A stretch of DNA of 44,119 nucleotides. Source: [Scytonema hofmanni] UTEX 2349 (GTDB lineage Bacteria > Cyanobacteriota > Cyanobacteriia > Cyanobacteriales > Nostocaceae). The translations under genes were made by a program, and so were the position numbers. The notes beneath the pieces are model-generated. The model ran no database searches. It was given only the letters and a program-made list of their open reading frames with translations, and had not been told where the DNA came from. The DNA is taken from NCBI RefSeq assembly GCF_000582685.1, contig NZ_KK073768.1:1212305-1256423 (forward strand), read 5' to 3'. Below are positions 6,836 through 14,882 of the stretch, in pieces. Within the stretch, counting starts at the first letter, position 1; each line of letters opens with the position of its first letter.

Positions 6836-7984
6836 TCAATTAGCGGTATTTGGATACCAGATAGATTCTATGCTGCGGGCAACATTCATTGCTTCATTTT
6901 GATTATCTACCAAAACAGTGACGTGTCCTAATTTGCGCCCCAAACGCGATTCAGTTTTGCCGTACCAGTGCAGATGCGCTCTTGGAATTTGCAACAACTG
7001 CGATCGCTTTTTTTGGTAGTCGAAGTGAGAATTTTCATATCCCAAAAGGTTAACCATCACAGCAGCAGCGCAGCGTAAAACCGGATTACCCAAAGGAAAA
7101 CCACACACGGCTCTCAAATGCTGCTCAAATTGCGAGGTTTCGCAAGCATCAAGGGTAAAATGCCCAGAATTGTGCGTTCTTGGAGCAATTTCATTTACTA
7201 GCACTTTTCCATCTGCGGTGAGAAATAGCTCAATCCCAAAAACGCCTACTACTTCCAGGCTATTTAGAATAGTGTGAGCGATCGCTTCTATTTCTGTTGC
7301 TTGTTTGGGTGTAATCTGTGCCGGCGCAATTACCCGACGACATACTTGTTCTTCTTGCTGAGTTTCCACCACTGGGTAGGTTACAACCTCCCCATCGACT
7401 GAACGCGCTGCTATTATCGCTAGCTCTCGTTCAAAAGGGATAAATTCTTCTATTAAAAATGCACTTTCTGTGATATTATAATCTAACTTGGGTTTTAAAG
7501 TCGCAAAATCGTTGATAATGAAAGTACCTTGACCGTCATAACCGTGGCGCCGGGATTTGAGAACTAAGGGAAAACCCAACTTAGATGCGATTTTTTCGTT
7601 ATCTTGACCCTCTAAGGCGAAAAATTCCGGGACAGGTAAACCCAAGTCGCGTAAATAGCAGCGTTGATGATATTTATCTAAAAGGGGAGTTAAAGCTTCT
7701 AAACTAGGGCGGAAACAAACGCCTTGACCTGCCAGGATTGATAAAGCGTCGAGGTCAACAAATTCGTTTTCAAAGGTGATGATATCGCATTTTTTTGCTA
7801 AAACAGCGGTGGCTGTGGCATCATCAATTTCAGCTAAAACTGTATCAGATGCGATCGCTACAGCCGGATCTTCTCTGTTAGGAGTCTGCACCACCAATTC
7901 TAATCCTAACTTTTGTGCAGCGCCTCCCATCATCCAGGCGAGTTGTCCACCACCAATCACACCAATACGCTTCAAGGTTAACAT
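6836..7984 (-). CDS. purK: N5-carboxyaminoimidazole ribonucleotide synthase (PurK)
   Basis: A 382-residue ATP-grasp enzyme of purine biosynthesis: AIR plus ATP plus bicarbonate gives N5-CAIR, which PurE then converts. The N-terminal Rossmann-like domain opens RIGVIGGGQLAWMMGGAAQKLG. The ATP-grasp core has FPLVLKSRRHGYDGQGTF (138-155), FLIEEFIPFERELAII and GIELFLTADGKVLVNEIAPRTHNSGH, which is the PurK hallmark and provides Mg/ATP ligands. Length is normal. Its ATG overlaps the 3' end of the pentapeptide gene upstream by 7 bp, so the two are probably co-transcribed and coupled. Confidence 0.95.
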   Translation of the reverse strand: MLTLKRIGVIGGGQLAWMMGGAAQKLGLELVVQTPNREDPAVAIASDTVLAEIDDATATAVLAKKCDIITFENEFVDLDALSILAGQGVCFRPSLEALTPLLDKYHQRCYLRDLGLPVPEFFALEGQDNEKIASKLGFPLVLKSRRHGYDGQGTFIINDFATLKPKLDYNITESAFLIEEFIPFERELAIIAARSVDGEVVTYPVVETQQEEQVCRRVIAPAQITPKQATEIEAIAHTILNSLEVVGVFGIELFLTADGKVLVNEIAPRTHNSGHFTLDACETSQFEQHLRAVCGFPLGNPVLRCAAAVMVNLLGYENSHFDYQKKRSQLLQIPRAHLHWYGKTESRLGRKLGHVTVLVDNQNEAMNVARSIESIWYPNTAN

Positions 7985-8496
7985 CCTAAAGAATCACGAG
8001 TTTCTACGCCAGTTTGAGAATTTACACCACTAGCTTTTGCACATAGTTCTCTTATTTGCACTTTATCCAAAATCGCATCACTGAAATCTGCACCTTTGAT
8101 ATTTACATTAGTAAAGATAGAGCCAAGCAAAAGAGCTTCAGTCAAGTTAGCATCGCTCAAATCAGCCCCTGTTAAGTTTACCTGATCGACGAATGCATTG
8201 CTTAAGTCTGCTTGATGCAGATTCGCTTGTGTCATCGTGCTTGCGCTCATCACTGCCCCTCGCAAGTCAGCAGCAGTAAAGTTAGTTAGTTCCATATTGG
8301 CGTTAGAAAATTCAGCCGCTTGCAAACTTTGCCCAGAAAAATCCCGTTTTGTCAATTGTGCATTGCTAAATGACAATGGATGAGTCCAGTCTGCCAGTGC
8401 TGGTGTTGCCCAATTCAAGCAAAATACAATCATCAAGATAATTAACGCTAATTTTTGCCGCCAAAACATAAGTGGTTGCTGGTTGTGTGTTGTCAA
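7978..8496 (-). CDS. Secreted pentapeptide-repeat protein, probably thylakoid-lumenal
   Basis: A 172-residue protein. A signal peptide (KLALIILMIVFCLNWATPALA, in segments around residues 15-35) precedes about 18 A(D/N)LXX pentapeptide repeats from residue 43 to 147 (FSNAQLTKRDFSGQSLQAAEF, read in part; later LTGADLSDANLTEA). This predicts a short quadrilateral beta-helix outside the cytoplasm. Two cysteines near the C-terminus (ELCAKASG and the final SLGC) could form a disulfide, as in lumenal pentapeptide proteins. The start could instead be the Met at residue 10. It overlaps purK by 7 bp; no functional link is known. Confidence 0.85.
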   Translation of the reverse strand: MTTHNQQPLMFWRQKLALIILMIVFCLNWATPALADWTHPLSFSNAQLTKRDFSGQSLQAAEFSNANMELTNFTAADLRGAVMSASTMTQANLHQADLSNAFVDQVNLTGADLSDANLTEALLLGSIFTNVNIKGADFSDAILDKVQIRELCAKASGVNSQTGVETRDSLGC

Positions 8497-9262
8497 AGAT
8501 TCGCTGAGGAGCGATCGCCACGGTTTAAATTTTAGCTTACCGCAAGTCCCTGGTGTTTTCTTGCTTAACTTTTAGCTTTTGGCGATGACAAAGGCAACTG
8601 TCATATAAGAAAAAATTTTATGCGTATCTAAAATAATTTCTTCCTTTCCCCTTTTTTCCTTTCCCCTTTTCCCCTCCCTTCGGTAACAGTTTGTTAAGGT
8701 TGATAGCCGCAAATATGATGTGCGGAAGTTATTACCAAATAGCGATAATAATAATCAAGCGTTTGCTGTCATAAATATTGTTCATCTGCGGCACAATTAG
8801 ACAAGCGCAAGGTTTTACACAGCAACCCGTTTTAGACGCGAAAATTTTATTGCGTAAGTCTTACGAGCAGAGGATTAGAGGTTTTCATCACAAAAATAAG
8901 CACTCACTGATTTATTTGCAATTCTTTATTTATAAATATCTTTGAAAAGCTTGTTGTCATTGAGTTTAAATGACTATACAAGTAACTACTCACACTCCAT
9001 GTTTACAATTCTTTATGTTTAGCGTTAAAAGTAAAGTTTATTATCTTTTAACGCCAAGAGGCTATAGATTACTGTTAGTCTTGTAATTAATAAAAGCTTA
9101 GTTTGAACGTTATATAAGAAATGTTTCACCTGCTTAACAAAAGTTAACCATTAATAACAATCGTTCATTGACAGGGCGATTAGTGGGCAGAGCAGAAACA
9201 CTCAGGTAACTAATATTTAACTTCTACAGAAATTCCCTAAGTCCAAATTCCCAACTTTGATT
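8497..9262. other. Long AT-rich intergenic region
   Basis: No convincing gene on either strand over about 765 bp. It holds a pyrimidine-rich run (8640-8685, repeats of TTTCCCCTTT) and a perfect 10-bp hairpin, GCGTTAAAAG / CTTTTAACGC, at about 9021-9054. It probably contains divergent promoters for the genes on each side; an untranslated RNA cannot be excluded. Confidence 0.4.
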
Positions 9263-9583
9263 ATGAAACATTACTCAATTGAATGGATCGAAGAATGGTG
9301 TCAAGAAAATGGCTGGACAGATTTATTTGTTGAACGGTGTAATAATTTCTGGGCTTTTCCACCAACAGCGGTAATGCCGGAACCAATCCCTCGCAAAGTT
9401 TTAAACGTGATTAAAGCTCAAAAGGGATTAACCTGCGAGGAAAGATGGTTGTCGATCTCAGCAGTAGTGACAACAATTGCTGCCGTAGTTTCTAGCTATT
9501 TTTTAAAATGTCCAATGCCATTAGTTTTCGCGTTTGCTTTTGATGCGGTGACGATGGCTAAACTGGAAGTTGAAGATATTTAG
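9263..9583 (+). CDS. Conserved cyanobacterial hypothetical with C-terminal membrane segment
   Basis: A 106-residue protein. I start at the ATG at 9263 (MKHYSIEWIEEWCQENGWTD) rather than the TTG two codons earlier. The N-terminal half is soluble with many tryptophans (EWIEEWCQENGWTDLFVERC). Residues 67-90 (ISAVVTTIAAVVSSYFLKCP) are hydrophobic and followed by LVFAFAFDAVTMAKLEVEDI. It looks like a short, intact cyanobacterial family protein of unknown role, monocistronic. Confidence 0.7.
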   Translation: MKHYSIEWIEEWCQENGWTDLFVERCNNFWAFPPTAVMPEPIPRKVLNVIKAQKGLTCEERWLSISAVVTTIAAVVSSYFLKCPMPLVFAFAFDAVTMAKLEVEDI

Positions 9584-9681
9584 AGCATTGAGGTTGTATT
9601 GCAAAAATTATTATAAATGCTAATTGTATGATAGTATTTATCCAATTTTTGCAACACAACCACTTTGTAAAAGACTGATAA

Positions 9682-10107
9682 CTATTCGTATTTTAGAGTG
9701 CCATCAGCGTTGGTGATGTGAGCATCTAACTCGATCTCTGATGGAGAATATACATCTCCTCCCACTGCTGGTTGACATTCAGCAACAAGTATTAGTTGTC
9801 TGGTACTAAGCAACTGCGCTGCACCAATATTCTTGCATGTTTTAGAAAAGTCCTGATCACCCCAAGATAATTTTCCATCCAGGTTGCCAATGTATCGATT
9901 TAAATCGATGGAGGTTTCCTGAAAATCGCCATTATTCTTTTGGCACTTCGTTGATAGGATTGAACCATTAATCTCTATGTTGTTCTTGTCACAGCTTAGG
10001 CTAAATTGACCTGTTGCGATCGCTTGATCGACGACAAAGTTAAATGACATAACGAAAGCAAACAAAAAGACCATAGTAACTTTGAGTAATTGCCAAAGTT
10101 TCTTCAT
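9682..10107 (-). CDS. Secreted cyanovirin-N (CVNH) domain lectin
   Basis: A 141-residue protein: signal peptide (residues 1-32, VTMVFLFAFVMSFNFVVDQA) and one CVNH domain. The match to cyanovirin-N is direct: SLSCDKNN, STKCQKNNGDFQETSIDLNRYIGNLDGKLSW, KTCKN, VAECQP, and the C-terminal IELDAHITNADGTLKYE, which ends with the same LKYE as cyanovirin-N. All four cysteines are kept (C39, C55, C91, C111), expected to pair C39-C55 and C91-C111. CVNH proteins bind high-mannose glycans. Only one domain copy is present, as an exported lectin. It is isolated, with a strong hairpin upstream at 10150-10202. Confidence 0.92.
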   Translation of the reverse strand: MKKLWQLLKVTMVFLFAFVMSFNFVVDQAIATGQFSLSCDKNNIEINGSILSTKCQKNNGDFQETSIDLNRYIGNLDGKLSWGDQDFSKTCKNIGAAQLLSTRQLILVAECQPAVGGDVYSPSEIELDAHITNADGTLKYE

Positions 10108-10149
10108 CTTGTATTAACCTCTTTTATTTGAAATGTTTCCAGCAGTTTC

Positions 10150-10202
10150 CACACATTCCAACGAGATTTATTTCGGAAAAATAAATCTCGTTGGAATGTG
10201 TG
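10150..10202. terminator. Perfect 24-bp inverted repeat with 5-nt loop
   Basis: Arms 10150-10173 and 10179-10202 are exact reverse complements around a CGGAA loop. A weak T-run (GTATTTTCT) follows on the plus strand, but no plus-strand gene precedes it. It lies about 45 bp upstream of the CVNH start, so it could be a leader hairpin, an operator, or a terminator of upstream minus-strand transcription from tRNA-Val. Confidence 0.6.
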
Positions 10203-10343
10203 TATTTTCTCACTACTAGTAAACAAATGCAATGAGCCAGAATTTAACACCAGAAAGAGTACCAACTCCTGGAAAAATTTTAATTGGAACTATTGTGTGC
10301 TTCATCAAGGATTAACATCGAATATCTTATTCGACAAAATAAA

Positions 10344-10415
10344 TGGGCGATACTGGATTTGAACCAGTGACCCCATCCGTGTGAAGGATGTGCGCTACCC
10401 CTGTGCTAATCGCCC
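10344..10415 (-). tRNA. tRNA-Val (anticodon CAC)
   Basis: Folds as a full 72-nt cloverleaf: acceptor GGGCGAT/ATCGCCC, D-arm GCAC...GCGC, anticodon stem CATCC/GGATG with loop TTCACAC giving anticodon CAC, T-arm ACTGG/CCAGT with TTCAAAT, discriminator A. CCA is not encoded. It reads GUG codons. Confidence 0.95.
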
Positions 10416-10467
10416 AAGCAAGACTTTTAACCATAACATATTTACTTGCAAATAACAAGAAATAATC

Positions 10468-10499
10468 GGGGAAGCGACGGTAGCGAAGAAAGCTTCCCC
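10468..10499 (-). terminator. Hairpin downstream of the 10522-10818 gene
   Basis: GGGGAAGC (10468-10475) and GCTTCCCC (10492-10499) form an 8-bp stem with a 16-nt loop, 23 bp past the minus-strand stop at 10522. No long T-run follows, so it is a weak terminator candidate. Confidence 0.5.
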
Positions 10500-10521
10500 C
10501 TGTATGATGCCTTAGTTAATT

Positions 10522-10818
10522 TTACAACCTGTCGTGGGGAGAGAATATGGTGTAGTAGAGCGAAGGATCAACCCGATCTGTGAAGCGAGAATAGAACTGG
10601 TCTATTCTAATCGGATCTGATTCGTGTTGCTCTTGTTGAGAATTTTCCGATGTTTCTGGTTTGCTGTCTAGGGTAGCATCAATCAAATTAGCCAATTTTG
10701 ACCATGCACTGGAAAAGGGATTTTGTAAATAACTTGGAAGCAAGGATTTCTTTTGAGTACCAGAAAATCCTCCTTTTTTTGAATCATCAACAAGCCAATC
10801 ATTGGTATTCTTAGACAT
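10522..10818 (-). CDS. Hypothetical protein
   Basis: A 98-residue hydrophilic protein with no signal peptide and no membrane segment (MSKNTNDWLVDDSKKGGFSG ... FSSAWSKLANLIDATLDSKP ... DQFYSRFTDRVDPSLYYTIF). It opens with a good ribosome site (AGGAGAAAAA before the ATG). Middle residues are rich in S/Q/E/H and probably disordered. I recognise no family. It sits alone between tRNA-Val and radC. Confidence 0.55.
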   Translation of the reverse strand: MSKNTNDWLVDDSKKGGFSGTQKKSLLPSYLQNPFSSAWSKLANLIDATLDSKPETSENSQQEQHESDPIRIDQFYSRFTDRVDPSLYYTIFSPHDRL

Positions 10819-10986
10819 GTTTTTTCTCCTTTGAGATGTTGAGTTTTGTTACAGATTTTGCATTTCGTGAGTAACTGTATTCTTTGGGGAGATTCCCTAA
10901 AGCTAACTAAAATGCATTCTTATACAGATATAGATATAAAGCAAATCAAGTTATGTACTTTAAGGATAAAAAGGGTAACGATTGAT

Positions 10987-11080
10987 TAGACATCTGGTAG
11001 AAAAGACGATTCATACGTTCCACATGCTTCGTCTCTACAAGGGTTTCGGGCAACGCATAATTAAATTCGGTCGATTTCTA
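10987..11080. repeat. MITE-like palindromic repeat, long form
   Basis: Same element as 242-333: left end TAGACATCTGGTAGAAAAGACG, right part CTACAAGGGTTTCGGGCAACGCATAATTA and end GATTTCTA. Here the core has decayed (GACGATTCATACGTTCCACATGCTTCGTC), so the palindrome is only partial. Confidence 0.75.
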
Positions 11081-11158
11081 TTACATATGTAAAAATAAAC
11101 GATACAGGCATAATAATTTATGCATGTACAATAATCTGTAGCTCAGTTGATAAACGTT

Positions 11159-11202
11159 ATTCTAAAAAACAAGATTCCCGACTTCTGCGAAGTCGGGAAT
11201 CT
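11159..11202 (-). terminator. Rho-independent terminator of radC
   Basis: A perfect 14-bp stem (11172-11185 / 11189-11202; AGATTCCCGACTTC) with a 3-nt loop, followed on the minus strand by TTGTTTTTTAG. It lies 38 bp past the radC stop, which makes it a textbook intrinsic terminator for radC. Confidence 0.85.
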
Positions 11203-11239
11203 GAACTTATCGACTATATCTTGCGCGATCGCATCGAAA

Positions 11240-11971
11240 TCAATCACCCTGGGGATAGTCGTCCCACAAAGCTGTATTTTCCCGCAGACTTTGGTGATTA
11301 CCATCGCCTAATATGAGATGATCTAACAAGGGAATGCCTAAAAACTGCGCTCCGGCTAATAACTGGCGTGTCAAGTCGATATCAGCCTGACTGGGTTCAA
11401 CGCTACCAGAAGGATGATTGTGCGCTACTATCACTCGTGTTGCCCCATGACGAATGACTTCGCGAAAAATCTCGCGGGGAGGTGCTAAAGTTTCAGTGGC
11501 ACTACCGATGGTAATAACTTGCGTCCCCAGCAAACAATTCTTCACATCTAACAAAAGTACTGCAAAACGTTCTTGATTTTGCCACATTAAATCTTGACTC
11601 AAAGCTGCCGCCGCCGCAAGTGGACTATCAATTGGTGTACGATCTAAAGGGCGAGATTGAAAAGCTCGTTTACCCAATTCAATAGCTGCTAAAATAGTTG
11701 TCGCCTTCGCAGGACCAACACCAGGTATTTGCATTAACTCAGCGGGGGTAACGTCTCGCAATACTGCTAAAGGATCGCGATCGCATTTTGCCAATTCGTG
11801 TAGAATATATTGCCCCAAACCGATCGCTGATAGTTTTCCCGGTCCTTGACCGGTGCCTAGTAAAATTGCGATTAACTCCGCTGTGGCTAAAATTTTTGCT
11901 CCATGTGTCATCAACCGCTCTCTGGGACGTTCACTGGTTGGTATATCGGCAACTCTGAGGCAGTAGGTCAT
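11240..11971 (-). CDS. radC: RadC family JAB-domain protein
   Basis: A 243-residue protein with an N-terminal helix-hairpin-helix region (LMQIPGVGPAKATTILAAIELG) and a C-terminal JAB/MPN metalloprotease-like domain with VIVAHNHPSGSVEPSQADID, the HxHPSG...SxxD zinc site. I start at MTYCLRVADIPTSERPRERL, which matches the usual length of cyanobacterial RadC. A longer frame to 12049 adds 26 unconserved residues. Despite the name, RadC proteins are not proven DNA-repair enzymes, and their substrate is unknown. Monocistronic, with a strong terminator at 11159-11202. Confidence 0.9.
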   Translation of the reverse strand: MTYCLRVADIPTSERPRERLMTHGAKILATAELIAILLGTGQGPGKLSAIGLGQYILHELAKCDRDPLAVLRDVTPAELMQIPGVGPAKATTILAAIELGKRAFQSRPLDRTPIDSPLAAAAALSQDLMWQNQERFAVLLLDVKNCLLGTQVITIGSATETLAPPREIFREVIRHGATRVIVAHNHPSGSVEPSQADIDLTRQLLAGAQFLGIPLLDHLILGDGNHQSLRENTALWDDYPQGD

Positions 11972-12113
11972 ATTGAGAATATACTGGAGATAGATGAACC
12001 TATCTCTAGTTATCTCTTGTTTCCTCTCCAAATCATCCGGATTTGACAAAATCTTTAAGATGATGTCAATTTTCTCTGGTTATCGAAATATTAACTTCAT
12101 ATAGAAGTGTTGA

Positions 12114-13055
12114 TTACTGGTGAATTTGGGTTGCTTTGAGCATATGGTAAGTAATCAGCAGCTGAGTCAGAGCAAGCGGGTAACTTTGGAGTGTTTCACC
12201 AGTTGTACCAGATACTTTACCTAACTCTGGATTGCTTTCGCGATCGCATATACTTTTTAAGTGTGGCATGTCAGAACAAATGAGCTGCTCTAATTTATTA
12301 ACTTGTTCCAAAGTTGCATGACCATCAACTTCTAAAACATCCACAGGTTTACCCATATCTCGATCTAATCCTAAACGAATCGCTGAGTTAGAATTACCAT
12401 TGGTGGATTTGATAATCTCAGTAAAATCCGGATGGGGAATTGTCGGACGCAGCACCAACCGCACATTCAAGTTTCCATTTCCCTGAGTGTCATCTTCACT
12501 CGGTTGATAAAAGCTTATCACTATATCAGACCATTGCCGCTGTGGACGGATAAATTGCTCTGAATCTGGTTCCCGCTTTTCTAATTCTGCCAACACTTGT
12601 TCTTCAGTGTAGCCGCGCTTTTGCGTATCCCGCTTGACTTTCCACTGAGCACGTAGGGATTCTGGAGGTGCCAAGTAAACTTTTACATCATAGGAATCTC
12701 TGGCGCCACGAGTTGAATAACCAAGCAATCCCTCAATAATCACGAATTTACCAGGTTTGATATATATTGGTGGTTCAAAGGTGCCGGTTTTGTGGCTGTA
12801 AATTGGTTTGAGGATTGGCTGTCCTATTCGCAACTGAGACAGGTGATGCTGCATTATATCAAGATAGTTGCAGTCAGGATGTAAAGCTGTGATACCGAGT
12901 TCAGCTCGTTGCGTGCGATCGTAACGGTGGTAATCATCTGTACAGATGATCGTGACATTCTCCGTTCCTAGTACCTGAGCTATTCCTTTAGTCAGTGTTG
13001 TCTTACCTGCTGCACTATCACCAACGATGCCAAGAATTATTGGACGGCTCATCAT
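12114..13055 (-). CDS. Phosphoribulokinase/uridine kinase paralogue lacking the redox cysteine
   Basis: A 313-residue P-loop kinase. Walker A is GIVGDSAAGKTTL (9-21), followed by TIICTDDYHRYDRTQRAELGITALHPD, close to the phosphoribulokinase pattern, then KPIYSHKTGTFEPP and VIIEGLLGY (Walker B-like). Canonical Calvin-cycle PRK has a cysteine inside the P-loop (GDSGCGKST) for thioredoxin/CP12 control; here it is alanine, so light-dark redox control of that type is unlikely. Cyanobacteria often carry this second gene; whether it phosphorylates ribulose 5-phosphate is not settled. Residues 205-313 differ from canonical PRK. The gene stands alone. Confidence 0.8.
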   Translation of the reverse strand: MMSRPIILGIVGDSAAGKTTLTKGIAQVLGTENVTIICTDDYHRYDRTQRAELGITALHPDCNYLDIMQHHLSQLRIGQPILKPIYSHKTGTFEPPIYIKPGKFVIIEGLLGYSTRGARDSYDVKVYLAPPESLRAQWKVKRDTQKRGYTEEQVLAELEKREPDSEQFIRPQRQWSDIVISFYQPSEDDTQGNGNLNVRLVLRPTIPHPDFTEIIKSTNGNSNSAIRLGLDRDMGKPVDVLEVDGHATLEQVNKLEQLICSDMPHLKSICDRESNPELGKVSGTTGETLQSYPLALTQLLITYHMLKATQIHQ

Positions 13056-13254
13056 ACCCCCAAAGTGACGAATGATTTGTATGTTATTTTACTTATTTTA
13101 AAAAGTAATCATATCTAACTTTAGATAATAATGTCTCTTAATTATCAAAATACTGCCGTATTTCTGACAAAATTACATATACTCAATGCTTTTTTGACAT
13201 ACGCAAACATATGTATCGATTTATAAACGGTTTGTTACTAAATTTATTTTTATA

Positions 13255-13302
13255 ATTATAAAGGTAGATGCAAGATTCTTACATCTACCTTTATAATCTT
13301 TT
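13255..13302. terminator. 16-bp hairpin, probable terminator
   Basis: The stem ATTATAAAGGTAGATG pairs perfectly with CATCTACCTTTATAAT, then CTTTTT on the plus strand. On the minus strand an AT-rich run follows. It may end transcription of the secreted-protein gene at 13505-13795. Confidence 0.6.
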
Positions 13303-13392
13303 TGCTGTAGCAATTCTCTCTTTAAAAGTGAGAAATGCGGACTTCTGCTATCGATAACCCCGACTTCGCATAAGTAAGTTGTCGGGGATATT

Positions 13393-13470
13393 AGAATGCG
13401 TTATCCATAACCCCAACAGACGTAGCACTGCTACGTCTCTACATTCTTTTTCACGTCTATCTATGTCTAT
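13393..13470. repeat. Palindromic repeat, TAGCA core
   Basis: Core AGACGTAGCA-C-TGCTACGTCT (13418-13438), with left flank GAATGCGTTATCCATAA and right flank ending CTATGTCTATT. The flanks match the copies at 36505-36580 and 42657-42718 (ATGCGTTATCC). Confidence 0.75.
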
Positions 13471-13504
13471 TGTCTTTAATGTTCTTATTTAGAATTACTA
13501 TAGA

Positions 13505-13795
13505 TTAGCGCGGACAAGATGGTAAGGACTTGTGGGCATAATTACAATCGAAATAATCTAGTGCTTCACGACTAGATGGATGGCTACGAGTAGTATATAA
13601 AGGTGCGCTATTTGGATCTGATTTGCGACTCCAAATTTTTAGATAATATTGAGTGTTATCAGTGCTTCGCCAAAGTTGATATTTATAATCTCCACCTCCA
13701 CCATTACTAATTAATGAATCAGCCATTGCGATACTTGATGTAGTTAGCATTGCTGCTGTAGTTAGAATGAAAAGAATACTCTTTTTAAATAACAT
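13505..13795 (-). CDS. Small secreted protein, unknown
   Basis: A 96-residue protein with a Sec signal peptide (FKKSILFILTTAAMLTTSSI ending AMA-DS, residues 1-25). The mature part is about 70 residues, with NGGGGDYKYQLWRSTDNTQY and two cysteines (DYFDCNYAHKSLPSCPR) that may form a disulfide after export. I recognise no family. Monocistronic. Confidence 0.6.
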   Translation of the reverse strand: MLFKKSILFILTTAAMLTTSSIAMADSLISNGGGGDYKYQLWRSTDNTQYYLKIWSRKSDPNSAPLYTTRSHPSSREALDYFDCNYAHKSLPSCPR

Positions 13796-13957
13796 TTCTT
13801 GATGACCAAAGATTACATTACTTTTATATCCTTAAGAAATCATCAAATAAGTAAGTTAATTTAAATAAATCATAAATATATCATGAATGGAAGAATCTCG
13901 TTTTAATAAAAGCTAAGAGTTATTACATAAATTATTACAGTTTTTCTGTAAAGCTAC

Positions 13958-14110
13958 GTAGTAAGGACTGAAGTTCTTTTCTTATAAAATGAGTACTAAA
14001 GTCCTCATACCATTTCTGTGTGAAGATGCGCCTAATTTAGCCCACGCAGGTGGGCTTCGTTCGTTTAGCCGCGAGTTTACTCGTCGGGTTATTAAGCGCA
14101 GCCTCATAAA
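13958..14110. repeat. Composite repeat: GTAG...CTAC double palindrome plus a second unit
   Basis: GTAGTAAGGACTGAAGTTCTT, then GAGTACTAAAGTCCTCATAC, which is the same layout as 36328-36380. It is followed by AGCCCACGCAGGTGGGCT and CGCGAGTTTACTCG, further palindromes of a type common in cyanobacterial intergenic DNA. The short open frame across it is not a gene. Confidence 0.65.
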
Positions 14111-14237
14111 GAATTGGTATCACTACGTTATTGCAGGACTACAAACTGCATTGGTTCTAAATCAAGTTTAACGTTTACCCAATCGGTAAGCATAGAAAGC
14201 GAATTTCTAAACAAAAGCGAGAAACTGCTAGTTCACT

Positions 14238-14345
14238 GGGGAGCATCCCAATTTGGAAGAAATAAAAGAAGAAAGATAATTCGCGATCAATCATCGTGAA
14301 TTATCTTTCTCTTGCGTCTTTATGCACGCATTGGGATGCTCCCCG
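14238..14345. repeat. Nested hairpin element
   Basis: Outer arms GGGGAGCATCCCAAT (14238-14252) and its exact complement ATTGGGATGCTCCCC (about 14329-14343) enclose an inner stem, GAAAGATAATTCgCGAT / ATCGtGAATTATCTTTC, joined by one wobble. A partial copy lies at 15437-15462. It may be a MITE or a structured RNA. Confidence 0.7.
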
Positions 14346-14488
14346 TACTTCTGCCTTCTCAAACCGTTTGGTAGGAAAGCTTGCGCGTGTGAAGGGCGAT
14401 CGCCTTCTATATTATGCTTGGGGAGGGTGTCAAATAATGCTCTAATTTGTCGTGGATAACACATACACCAAGGACTTAGACAAAAAAG

Positions 14489-14665
14489 TTATTCATCTTC
14501 GTCTCCTGAAGGTCGTTCGCTAGCACTTTGTTGCGCGTTCCACTCCAGAACTATGCGCTCCAACATCTCAGACTGGTTACAGTTATTAACATAGGCGTAC
14601 ATTTTAATCAACTGTCTCACTTTAGGACTAATATTGCTTATATCGAGTTGGTTATTTTCTGCCAT
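14489..14665 (-). CDS. 58-residue ribbon-helix-helix-like protein
   Basis: A short frame from ATG 14665 to TAA 14489: MAENNQLDISNISPKVRQLI ... KMYAYVNNCNQSEMLERIVL ... and an acidic tail ASERPSGDEDE. The pattern (strand, then helix, turn N-C-N-Q-S, then a second helix SEMLERIVLEW) fits the ribbon-helix-helix DNA-binding fold of CopG-type regulators and antitoxins. A weak AAGAG ribosome site lies about 11 bases before the ATG. No partner toxin is adjacent: upstream is the DUF1499 gene, downstream only repeats. It could be an orphan antitoxin or a chromosomal regulator. Confidence 0.55.
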   Translation of the reverse strand: MAENNQLDISNISPKVRQLIKMYAYVNNCNQSEMLERIVLEWNAQQSASERPSGDEDE

Positions 14666-14882
14666 GTCGATTAACTCTTAGTGTCTATTACATATGTTGA
14701 ACTATTAAACTTTATCTGTTGCAATAAGGTCTGTTAATAGCGAACACTAACCCGTAATTGCGTTCCAAGAAACGCAGCCACAAAAGAATGATTTATACAA
14801 AACTGCTTGTTGTTATAGGACTTATATTTGAGTCCTATAACAACGATCTTAACTAGCGTCGTTAAGAGACTCAACCGAAAAA

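Larger units (their letters stand above)
13056..13504. other. Intergenic with hairpins and a palindromic repeat
   Basis: No gene seen. Contains a perfect 16-bp stem (13255-13270 / 13282-13297, ATTATAAAGGTAGATG) followed on the plus strand by CTTTTTG, a 7-bp CCCCGAC/GTCGGGG hairpin (13358-13364 / 13381-13387), and the palindromic repeat listed at 13393-13470. Confidence 0.6.

Noticed and set aside
11131..11156. tRNA-like string TGTAGCTCAGTTGATAAACG
   Set aside because: Only a D-arm resemblance; no anticodon stem, T-arm or acceptor can be built around it.
13989..14171. Open frame of 60 codons on the plus strand
   Set aside because: It lies wholly inside a composite palindromic repeat and its peptide has no protein-like pattern.
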